This document shows, in pieces, positions 1 through 5,534 of a stretch of 5,625 bases of DNA. Location of the stretch: positions 1 to 5,625 of the forward strand of contig JAICVE010000207.1 in the NCBI GenBank assembly GCA_025935475.1, written 5' to 3'. The stretch comes from Nitrospira sp. GTDB lineage: Bacteria > Nitrospirota > Nitrospiria > Nitrospirales > Nitrospiraceae. The translations under genes were made by a program, and so were the position numbers. Each line of letters begins with the position of its first letter. The first letter of the stretch is position 1. The notes beneath the pieces are model-generated. The model made no database searches, was not told where the DNA came from, and saw only the letters and a program-made list of their open reading frames with translations.

Positions 1-1048
1 CCACCTTGTCGGCCGGCACGAATTCCTGAATCATGCCCCAAGCAATCGGCGTCCACGTCCCAAATCCCATCCCGACGACCGTGACAAGCACCGTCGCGAC
101 CACCAGGCTCTGTGTCCAGGCAAGTCCACAAAGCGCGACGCCTCCGATCACGCAGGAGATCGCGATGACTTGGACTCGCCTGCGTGTCTCCCATTGTGAC
201 AAGGGCACGAGCGCCAGCGAGACCAGAAACAAGCCGATGCCGAGCCACGACCAGAGATAGCCCACTTCGACCGGGCCCAGGGCCAGCATCTTTTTGCCGA
301 AGACCGGAAACAACGTCGTGTAGGCCCCTGCCGCGAAGGTGTACAGAGATGCCAAGAGAATTAGCACCAGAATGGTCTGTTGGGAGAAGAGCGAGTATCG
401 AATGCCTTCCATCAGATCCTGGAGCGTCGCCGAAACCGCACCGACCTGCGGATGCGAGGGTTTGCTCCACGGCAGCTTAATCGGCAGCAGACAAAGCGCC
501 GACGCAAAATAGATCAAGGCATTCGCGCAAAGCACCTCCTGTGAGCCGGCAAAGGCGATCCCGAGACCACTGAGCGCGGGACCGATGATGATGCCAATGC
601 TCGTCGTACTCTGGAGCATCGCATTGGCGGCGACGTACCGGGGACGGTCGACCAGAAATGGTACGGAGGATGACAGGGTCGGCACAAACATCGCTGTGGC
701 GATACCATAGAGGAACACCAGAACGTATAGCATGTCGACCGTAAAGACTTCGATCGTGAGCACACAGGGAATCAACCCAATGAGGATCCCGCGGGTGACA
801 TCAGTGATGATCAAAATGGCTTTCTTGGGCAACCTGTCTACAGTGACGCCGATGAGCGGGCCGAGGAGTATTGGCGAGATCGTCTGGAGGAGGCCGATGA
901 CGCTGGTTTTGATCGCCGATCCGGTCACGGAGTACACGAACCACAGAAGCGCCAGCCGGCTGACGCCGTCAGCCACCTGTGACAATACCTGACTCCACCA
1001 AATCAAGGCGAAATCGCGGCTCAGTAGGAGGCGCTTCTCTGTGGGCAT
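1..1048 (-). CDS. MFS transporter, C-terminus cut by window edge
   Basis: This is an inner-membrane major facilitator superfamily permease, most like the MFS_3/EntS-like drug or siderophore exporters. The visible 349 codons have no stop, and the last 70-90 residues of a typical 12-helix protein lie beyond position 1. Residues 7-76 match the paralogue at 1220-2548 at 40 of 70 positions by eye, including RDF, WW.QV, ALLWFVY and GLLQT. The motif-A loop after the second helix reads GPLIGVTVDRLPKK (residues 63-76). Further hydrophobic segments recur to the edge, and the last visible part (WTPIAWGMIQEF, about 332-343) fits the loop before the last helices. The start is ATG 1048-1046, with AAGG at 1056-1059 seven bases upstream, and it places the first helix as in the paralogue. 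It is probably cotranscribed with the paralogue. Substrate is unknown. Family is secure; specificity is not. Confidence 0.93.
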   Translation of the reverse strand, partial: MPTEKRLLLSRDFALIWWSQVLSQVADGVSRLALLWFVYSVTGSAIKTSVIGLLQTISPILLGPLIGVTVDRLPKKAILIITDVTRGILIGLIPCVLTIEVFTVDMLYVLVFLYGIATAMFVPTLSSSVPFLVDRPRYVAANAMLQSTTSIGIIIGPALSGLGIAFAGSQEVLCANALIYFASALCLLPIKLPWSKPSHPQVGAVSATLQDLMEGIRYSLFSQQTILVLILLASLYTFAAGAYTTLFPVFGKKMLALGPVEVGYLWSWLGIGLFLVSLALVPLSQWETRRRVQVIAISCVIGGVALCGLAWTQSLVVATVLVTVVGMGFGTWTPIAWGMIQEFVPADKV

Positions 1049-1219
1049 GTTTCGACCTTGGTCTGTGAAAGACGATAGCGTGTTTGTGTGCTGAAAGACA
1101 GAGGCGTCGAGCAGGAAGGGATGGACGGGAGGCCGCAGAGGCCGACTCGAAACCGAAGGCACCGTCCAAAAGAACAGGCGGAATGTCCTAAAGAACGGGC
1201 GGAATGTGATGGAGCCGTG
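1049..1219 (-). other. Stop-free 57-codon spacer between the two MFS genes
   Basis: This 171-bp gap separates the TAG of the upstream transporter (1222-1220) from the ATG of the downstream one. Its length is a multiple of three. Read in the frame of both genes it has no stop codon, so one TAG alone separates the two open frames. It contains the ribosome binding site of the downstream gene (AAGG, 1056-1059) and a 21-bp tandem repeat. I see no strong intrinsic terminator (a GC-rich hairpin followed by a T-run) and no good -35/-10 pair on the minus strand, which favours cotranscription of the two genes. Confidence 0.7.
1166..1207. repeat. 21-bp tandem direct repeat, two copies
   Basis: Copies at 1166-1186 and 1187-1207 match at 19 of 21 positions. 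Each starts CC(A/T)AAAGAAC and ends GGCGGAATGT on the plus strand. The array lies 12 bp past the stop codon of the upstream transporter. The 21-bp period equals seven codons; in the transporter frame the units would read TFRPFFR and TFRLFFW. It may be a local slippage duplication, or a paired binding site. The sequence alone does not decide. Confidence 0.85.
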
Positions 1220-2548
1220 CTAGGCGGCGGCGCATGCAGGCGCCATATTCGCGGCTTGGGCCCGGCGGGAGAACTGTAGGGCCACAAGGGCCGTCAGCAG
1301 GAGCACGAGCCCGAGCCCGACCAGACTCTGCTCCGGTCCGATCCTATCCGCGATCCAGCCGAATCCCGACATGCCCACCATCGCGGCCGCCATCGACCCG
1401 GTGCTGAACGTCGTCAGCACACGGCCCATCAGGTGCGACGGCGTGACCTCCTGTAGCAGTGCCCACACTACCGGATTGAGCACGGCGGCGCCCGCACCCA
1501 CCAACAGCACAAATGCCGCCGCAATCATCGGAGACTCCAGCACGCTCAGGGTGCATACCGCCAACCCTCCCACGGTCGTCCCCCTCACGAGAACTTGCAT
1601 GCGGCTCTGAACATCGGTCTTCCGTTTCACGGCCAGCCATGAGGACGCCGCGAGCATCCCCGCCCCGAGGGCAGACCAGAGCCAGCCGAGTTCAGCCGGT
1701 CCCACCTGCAGCGATTCCTTGGCATACACGGGCAGGACGAAGACAAAGGCACTCGCTCCCAAATTGTAAAGGGCCGAGATGGTCACCAACACGAAGACTG
1801 TCGAGCGGTCGCTGAAGACGAAGCGGAAGCCGACAGACAAATCGCTCCACAATGATTTCGTCGCCGCCGCGGTCTTCGACTCCTGCCGCAGGGTCTCGCT
1901 GCTTCGAATCGGGATCAGACACAACGCGCTGATGAAAAACGTGGCTGCATTCACGTAGAGCACGTATTGCGCGCCGATCAATGCAATCAGCACCCCGCTC
2001 ACGGCCGGCCCCAACAGGAGCCCGATATTGTTCGTCCCCTGGATGAGCGCATTGGCCGAGACAAGCTCGGATCGGCGGACCAGAGACGGCACGGCCGAGA
2101 CCAACGCCGGCCCAAAGACCGTCGAGACCATTGACGTCAGGAAAATAAGCACAAAGAGCCCTTCGAGTCTCAGGAGTCCCGCTCCGTACAAGGCCGGAAT
2201 GAGGAAGGTCAGCACCGTGCGAATGAGATCCACCCAGATCATGACCGGCTTCTTGCGAAGGCGATCAAGATACACTCCGATAAGAGGACCGAAGAACAAG
2301 GGAGGCACGGTCTGCAGCAAGCCCACCGTTGCAATCATCATCGCCGAGCCCGTCAATTCATACACGAACCACAGCAATGCGACCTTGTTGAGACCTTCGC
2401 CGATTTGAGAAGTGACTTGCCCCCACCAGAGCAATCCGAAATCCCTGGTCTGAATGAGCCGCCAGCCTCTGCTCTCGCAAGCCGCGCTGTCGCATGGCCC
2501 GGCCGCTTGGTCGGATGCTTGTCTAATCTGTTCACCGGTCATCGTCAT
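1220..2548 (-). CDS. MFS transporter (EntS-like / MFS_3 type exporter)
   Basis: This is a 442-residue inner-membrane permease of the major facilitator superfamily, a complete 12-helix length. The hydrophilic N-terminal tail covers residues 1-30, and the first helix begins near LLWWGQV (39-45). Motif A after helix 2 reads GPLIGVYLDRLRKK (87-100), and a degenerate second copy in the C-terminal half reads GWIADRIG (397-404). A charged central loop spans about 215-240 and separates the two six-helix bundles. The protein ends in an alanine-rich tail. The start is chosen at ATG 2548-2546 because GGAAG (2555-2559) sits six bases upstream; ATGs at 2554 and 2542 are alternatives. The frame stays open to a GTG at 2746, but that extension has no counterpart in the paralogue. 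The family fits proton-driven export of drugs, siderophores or similar small molecules; the substrate is unknown. It lies first in a tandem pair with the gene at 1-1048. Confidence 0.93.
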   Translation of the reverse strand: MTMTGEQIRQASDQAAGPCDSAACESRGWRLIQTRDFGLLWWGQVTSQIGEGLNKVALLWFVYELTGSAMMIATVGLLQTVPPLFFGPLIGVYLDRLRKKPVMIWVDLIRTVLTFLIPALYGAGLLRLEGLFVLIFLTSMVSTVFGPALVSAVPSLVRRSELVSANALIQGTNNIGLLLGPAVSGVLIALIGAQYVLYVNAATFFISALCLIPIRSSETLRQESKTAAATKSLWSDLSVGFRFVFSDRSTVFVLVTISALYNLGASAFVFVLPVYAKESLQVGPAELGWLWSALGAGMLAASSWLAVKRKTDVQSRMQVLVRGTTVGGLAVCTLSVLESPMIAAAFVLLVGAGAAVLNPVVWALLQEVTPSHLMGRVLTTFSTGSMAAAMVGMSGFGWIADRIGPEQSLVGLGLVLLLTALVALQFSRRAQAANMAPACAAA

Positions 2549-2564
2549 ACCCATCTTCCAGTGG

Positions 2565-2590
2565 AGTGCGTGATGCACTTGAGTAAGTGC
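2565..2590 (-). promoter_or_regulatory. Mutually exclusive hairpins just upstream of the MFS ribosome binding site
   Basis: Three short arms lie in a row. AAGTGC (2585-2590) pairs perfectly with GCACTT (2575-2580) around the 4-base loop 2581-2584. GCACT (2575-2579) pairs with AGTGC (2565-2569) around the 5-base loop 2570-2574. The middle arm can join only one hairpin at a time. In the transporter mRNA these would sit immediately 5' of GGAAG and the start codon. A switch affecting translation is possible, but no ligand or leader peptide is evident and such short stems can arise by chance. Confidence 0.3.
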
Positions 2591-2764
2591 AAACGACAGA
2601 CCAGGGACGAGTCGATCGTAGAACACACGAAGGCACTGAAAAACCTCAGTGAAGAACACGCACTTACGGAAGCCCAACTCGGAGGTGGGGAACAATTGCG
2701 CCACATCCTCAGACAAACTCTCCCAACTCGGGTGGTGACCTCGCACGACCTAGAAGATTCCTAG
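2573..2764 (+). CDS. Weak candidate small protein, 63 residues
   Basis: This is an open frame from ATG 2573 to TAG 2762-2764, with GGAG at 2563-2566 six bases before the start. The product would be hydrophilic and probably helical, rich in E, K, Q and L (for example EHTKALKNLSEEHALTEAQL at residues 17-36), with no membrane segment and no motif I recognise. By hand count, G+C by codon position is about 62, 38 and 59 percent, the low second position expected of coding DNA. The opposite strand is also open in the same codon register (the N-terminal extension of the MFS frame from GTG 2746), and that statistic cannot separate the two. It would run divergently from the transporter, 24 bp away. It may equally be noncoding. 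Confidence 0.25.
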   Translation: MHLSKCKRQTRDESIVEHTKALKNLSEEHALTEAQLGGGEQLRHILRQTLPTRVVTSHDLEDS

Positions 2765-2765
2765 G
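2749..2765. repeat. Imperfect palindrome CCTAG-N7-CTAGG
   Basis: CCTAG (2749-2753) and CTAGG (2761-2765) are inverted around AAGATTC. The core CTAGAAGATT (2750-2759) occurs again as an exact 10-bp direct repeat at 2849-2858, 99 bp away. It has the size and symmetry of a repressor or activator half-site pair between divergent genes, but no cognate regulator is visible in the window. Confidence 0.4.
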
Positions 2766-2975
2766 CCACCATCGCTTACATTTCCTTAGCTTGTGCGAGA
2801 TTATTGTCACACGGAGTGTATGTCACGGCCTCTAGTAGTGTCTCTCGGCTAGAAGATTACCAAGGAGGAAACTCCACCCCGTAAGCTTCTTCTAAGACTG
2901 GCCTAATCCCCGCTTAACTTCCGCATGATTGGATCACAATCAAAATTGATCGGGCTGTCAGCAGGAAGGAACGAG
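2765..2975. promoter_or_regulatory. Divergent intergenic region with weak promoter-like boxes
   Basis: No gene is supported here. On the minus strand, toward the MFS genes, GTGACA (complement of 2821-2826) and AATAAT (complement of 2800-2805) each match five of six consensus bases, but the 15-bp spacer is short. On the plus strand, toward the gene at 2976, CTTACA (2775-2780) and GATTAT (2799-2804) are 18 bp apart with four of six matches each. TGTCAC occurs twice, at 2805-2810 and 2821-2826. TAGAAGA (2850-2856) can pair with TCTTCTA (2888-2894), enclosing a small GGAG-GAAA-CTCC hairpin (2864-2875). None of these is strong alone; the region as a whole probably holds the promoters of both flanking units. 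Confidence 0.3.
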
Positions 2976-3212
2976 ATGCCGAAAATGCGGACCAATTACC
3001 ATTACCGAGGACGCATCATCACGTTGCTTCCGCGGATGGAAGGCTACATGTGGACGTGCCAGTATGTGATCCTGAAATCAGGGAAGACTGAGATAGACGG
3101 TTCTCCGGCGAAGACGTACTTTTCACGTGAAGAAGCGGAATCTGCCGCATTCACCATGGCCAAAACGTTCATCGACCAATGTCAGCTCGACAAGGACCCG
3201 TTACGAAGTTGA
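2976..3212 (+). CDS. Small uncharacterised protein, 78 residues
   Basis: I do not recognise the family. The start is set at ATG 2976 because AGGAAGGA (2963-2970) lies five bases upstream, a strong ribosome binding site. The in-frame ATG at 2925 would add 17 residues and has no such site. The protein is soluble, with no signal peptide or membrane helix. It starts with a basic, tyrosine-containing segment (NYHYRGRIITLLPR, residues 7-20). Beta-prone strands follow around MWTCQYVIL (25-33) and KTYF (46-49). An amphipathic helix covers SREEAESAAFTMAKTFIDQ (50-68). This beta-beta-beta-alpha plan resembles small stand-alone domains of unknown function. Cysteines at 28 and 69 are too few for an obvious metal site. 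The gene lies 89 bp before a lipoprotein gene on the same strand and could share its transcript. It is likely a real gene, given the ribosome binding site and ordered secondary structure. Confidence 0.75.
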   Translation: MPKMRTNYHYRGRIITLLPRMEGYMWTCQYVILKSGKTEIDGSPAKTYFSREEAESAAFTMAKTFIDQCQLDKDPLRS

Positions 3213-3236
3213 GCAGTGGTGATGAGCATTGATAAC
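3209..3236 (+). promoter_or_regulatory. Possible weak promoter before the lipoprotein gene
   Basis: TTGAGC (3209-3214) and GATAAC (3231-3236) are 16 bp apart, each matching four of six bases of the sigma-70 consensus. The -35 box overlaps the stop codon of the preceding small gene. Transcription would start about 60 bp before the GTG start at 3302. The match is modest, and cotranscription with the upstream gene is equally possible. Confidence 0.2.
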
Positions 3237-3301
3237 GATTGCGAGAGCGTGGCAGGACCGGGTAGCATGTGCCACCAAACCCATTAGGTAAGAGGTGTTC
3301 A

Positions 3302-3814
3302 GTGACGCAACAACGGACACGATGGATCGCGGCGCTAGGTCTCATGCTGTTGTGCGCCTGCGCTTCGAACATTGTCGTCGACTATGACAAGAACACGGAC
3401 TTCTCCCGCTACCGCACCTATGGATGGGGACAGGGCATGCCGGCCAAGAACCCCAACCTGGATCGCCAGATTATGGGAGCCATTGACGAACAGATGGCCC
3501 GCAAAGGATTCACGAAGACGGAGGGAGATCCTGATCTAGTGGTCACCTATCATGCAGCGACCCACGAGGAGATTGACTATAATGAGGCTTCATACGGTTC
3601 CGGCTATGGGTCGTCCATAAGTCCGTCGGCTGCCGAGGTTCCGATGAAGGTGAACGTGGGCACGGTGGTGGTGGACATGTACGATCCGAAAGCGAAACGC
3701 AAGGTCTGGCATGGCGTTGGAAGCGATCTCGTCATGGACGACCCGACGAAGACGTCCGCTGAGATCCGGAACGGCGCAGTCAGGATGTTCGAGAAGTTCC
3801 CGCCTCGGCAATAA
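3302..3814 (+). CDS. DUF4136-family lipoprotein
   Basis: This is a 170-residue secreted lipoprotein. A basic N-terminus (QQRTR, 3-7) leads into the hydrophobic stretch WIAALGLMLL (8-17) and the lipobox LCAC, with Cys20 as the lipidated residue. Alanine follows it, so outer-membrane sorting is expected. The mature part has the pattern of DUF4136 (PF13590): VVDYDKNTDFSRYRTYGWG (25-43), a DRQIMGAIDEQMARKGF helix (54-70), DPDLVVTYH (76-84), and a C-terminal GTVVVDMYDPKAKRKVWHG (120-138) with a final helix ending in FPP. A Gly/Ser/Tyr-rich loop lies at about 97-107. The start is GTG 3302, because AGAGG (3291-3295) is six bases upstream and gives a normal signal peptide; the GTG at 3269 would add 11 residues without a better ribosome site. 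The molecular function of the family is not known. It converges on the gene at 3832-5490. Confidence 0.9.
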   Translation: MTQQRTRWIAALGLMLLCACASNIVVDYDKNTDFSRYRTYGWGQGMPAKNPNLDRQIMGAIDEQMARKGFTKTEGDPDLVVTYHAATHEEIDYNEASYGSGYGSSISPSAAEVPMKVNVGTVVVDMYDPKAKRKVWHGVGSDLVMDDPTKTSAEIRNGAVRMFEKFPPRQ

Positions 3815-3838
3815 GTCCTGCTCTGGCCGACTTATGGC
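3808..3838. terminator. Inverted repeat spanning the convergent stop codons, possible bidirectional terminator
   Basis: ATAAGTC (3811-3817) and GACTTAT (3829-3835) are perfect inverted copies around an 11-base loop. Two further pairs (3808/3838 and 3809/3837) lie beyond one mismatch. Each 7-bp arm contains the TAA of the gene entering from that side. There is no T-run after the stem on either strand and the stem is not GC-rich, so intrinsic termination would be weak. It may serve to block read-through between the two converging genes. Confidence 0.4.
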
Positions 3839-5490
3839 AAGCCAGGCAATGCCTGCAGCCGCTTGGTCAGCCGCAGATTTTCGCCGTCATCGACAGGACA
3901 ATCGATCACAACCGGCACGTCCCGCTGCAAGGCCTGCTCGAGGATTGGACGGAGTTCGGTGGGCTCTGTCACGCGATAGCCGGCTGCGCCAAAACTCTCC
4001 GCATAGCGCACGAAATCCGGATTGCCGAAATCCACCGACGAGGTTCGGGCGAAACGGAGTTGCTGCTTCCAGCGAATGACGCCGTAGCCATTGTCCCGCC
4101 AGATCAAAATCACCAGTGGGGCCTTCAGCCGGATTGCCGTCTCCAGCTCCTGGGAGTTCATCATGAATCCTCCGTCGCCAGTGACGGCGACCACCCGGCG
4201 CTGCGGATACAAGAGCTTCGCCGCTATCGCGCCCGGAACGGCAATCCCCATGGCGGCGAATCCGTTGGAAATGATGCAGGAGTTCGGCATCTCGCAGGGA
4301 AACATTCGCGCCATCCAGAGTTTATGGGCACCCACGTCGCACACCACCACATCGTCGTGTCTGAGCACCGCGCGAAGCTCGTGCATGATGTGCTGGGGGC
4401 GCAGCGGCCACGAAGGAGGACCAGCGAGCTCGGCATCAAAGCCGTCGGTGACCGTCTTCCTCGCCTGCCGGGCCCATGACGGCTCGAAGGAAGCGGAAGA
4501 GGAAGACAGCTGCTTCTGAATCAGCGGCAGCGACAGGCGCAGATCGCCCAGCTCTCCCACCTCGACGATGTAATGCTCGTCCACCTCCGCCGGCAAGCCA
4601 TCCACGTGCACGATGTGTTTGTTCTTTCGGGGATTCCAGAAGCAGGGCGCGTATTCGACAAAGTCATAGCCGATGGCCAGAACCACATCGGCCTGTTCCA
4701 TGACCACCGCGGCATAATCCCGCGCGAGCAGCCCAAGCGTATGGAGCGACAGCGGATCGCTGTCAGGCATCACGCCCTTGGCCATGAAGGTCTGCAAGAC
4801 GGGAATCTGGAAGGCGCGGGCAAAGCTTCTCACCACTTCGGAGGCGTTCCTTCGAATCACGCCGTTCCCCACCAGAATGAGCGGACGCTTCGCGCCTGAA
4901 ATGGCGCGCACGGCGCGCTGCACTTGGGAGGGCGACGGCTCCGGCATGACCGGCGCTTGCACGGCGAGCGGTCGCAGCGCGGCCTCATCGGCGATCGATT
5001 GCTCGGCGACATCTTCGGGCAATTCCAGATGCGTCGCCCCCGGCTTTTCCGTTTGGGCGATCTTAAAGGCCTTGCGCACGGCTTCCGGAATGACGTCGGC
5101 TCGCGGGATGGAGACATTCCATTTGGTAACTGGCTTGAACATCGCGATCGTATCGATGTACTGGTGGGACTCTTTATGGCGGCGGTTGAGCGAAGCTTGC
5201 CCCGTGATCGTGACCAGCGGAGCGTGATCGAGATAGGCGTCGGCAACGCCCGTCAACAAATTGGTCGCCCCCGGCCCCAACGTCGAAAAGCACACGCCCG
5301 CCTGCCCGCTAAGCCGGCCATGCACATCCGCCATGAACGCCGCGGCTTGTTCATGCCGGGTCGCGACGACCTGTATTCGCGCATCCAGCAAGGCATCGGT
5401 GAATTCAAGCGTTTCCTCGCCGGGCACGCCGAAGATGAAGCGCACGCCCTCATGTTCCAGACATCGCACCAGCAAGGTCGCCGCATTCAT
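3832..5490 (-). CDS. Acetolactate synthase large-subunit-like ThDP enzyme
   Basis: This is a 552-residue cytoplasmic thiamine-diphosphate enzyme. The family condenses two pyruvates to 2-acetolactate with loss of CO2, for branched-chain amino acid or acetoin synthesis. The N-terminal pyrimidine-binding domain (about 1-165) has FGVPGEE (20-26), the catalytic glutamate in TRHEQAAAFMAD (Glu47) and STLGPGATNLLTGVADA (69-85). The middle domain (about 190-325) has RPLILVGNG (202-210). The C-terminal diphosphate-binding domain has SNGFAAMG (408-415) and the metal/ThDP motif GDG (438-440) through DN (466-467). GVIRWKQ (470-476) follows; this and the overall sequence resemble the stand-alone acetolactate synthase group more than the IlvB subunit of the valine-sensitive enzymes. 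No small-subunit gene is adjacent downstream. The start is ATG 5490, matching the family N-terminus, with AAGGAG (5501-5506) ten bases upstream; the GTG at 5493, seven bases from it, is possible. A related decarboxylase activity cannot be excluded. Confidence 0.93.
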   Translation of the reverse strand: MNAATLLVRCLEHEGVRFIFGVPGEETLEFTDALLDARIQVVATRHEQAAAFMADVHGRLSGQAGVCFSTLGPGATNLLTGVADAYLDHAPLVTITGQASLNRRHKESHQYIDTIAMFKPVTKWNVSIPRADVIPEAVRKAFKIAQTEKPGATHLELPEDVAEQSIADEAALRPLAVQAPVMPEPSPSQVQRAVRAISGAKRPLILVGNGVIRRNASEVVRSFARAFQIPVLQTFMAKGVMPDSDPLSLHTLGLLARDYAAVVMEQADVVLAIGYDFVEYAPCFWNPRKNKHIVHVDGLPAEVDEHYIVEVGELGDLRLSLPLIQKQLSSSSASFEPSWARQARKTVTDGFDAELAGPPSWPLRPQHIMHELRAVLRHDDVVVCDVGAHKLWMARMFPCEMPNSCIISNGFAAMGIAVPGAIAAKLLYPQRRVVAVTGDGGFMMNSQELETAIRLKAPLVILIWRDNGYGVIRWKQQLRFARTSSVDFGNPDFVRYAESFGAAGYRVTEPTELRPILEQALQRDVPVVIDCPVDDGENLRLTKRLQALPGLP

Positions 5491-5500
5491 CACACTGCTG

Positions 5501-5506
5501 CTCCTT
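5501..5506 (-). promoter_or_regulatory. Ribosome binding site of the acetolactate synthase-like gene
   Basis: AAGGAG reads on the minus strand seven bases before GTG 5493 and ten before ATG 5490. Spacing slightly favours GTG; alignment with the usual start of the protein family favours ATG. The choice changes the product by one residue. Confidence 0.7.
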
Positions 5507-5534
5507 TATTTGGTCCCTCCAAGCTCGCTCATGT

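Noticed and set aside
2549..2746. N-terminal extension of the MFS transporter from GTG 2746
   Set aside because: It would add 66 residues before the normal N-terminus, has no good ribosome site, no counterpart in the paralogue, and bypasses a well-spaced GGAAG before ATG 2548.
2792..2811. TGTG...CACA resembling a CRP/FNR-type operator
   Set aside because: Half-site spacing is wrong for that family (12 bases between the tetramers) and the flanking bases do not match.
2862..2868. Perfect AAGGAGG Shine-Dalgarno-like sequence
   Set aside because: No ATG, GTG or TTG follows within usable distance, so it starts no gene; it is treated only as part of a small hairpin.
2925..2975. Upstream ATG 2925 as start of the small gene
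   Set aside because: No Shine-Dalgarno precedes it, whereas ATG 2976 has AGGAAGGA at ideal distance.
4060..5227. Plus-strand open frames of 139-149 codons opposite the acetolactate synthase-like gene
   Set aside because: They are antisense to a clearly conserved enzyme, show no recognisable domain, and long antisense frames are common in GC-rich coding DNA.
5506..5532. Eight-codon ORF (MSELGGTK) between the partial gene and the acetolactate synthase-like gene, a possible leader peptide
   Set aside because: It lacks its own clear ribosome site, has no run of branched-chain codons as expected for an ilv attenuator, and there is no terminator hairpin before the next gene.
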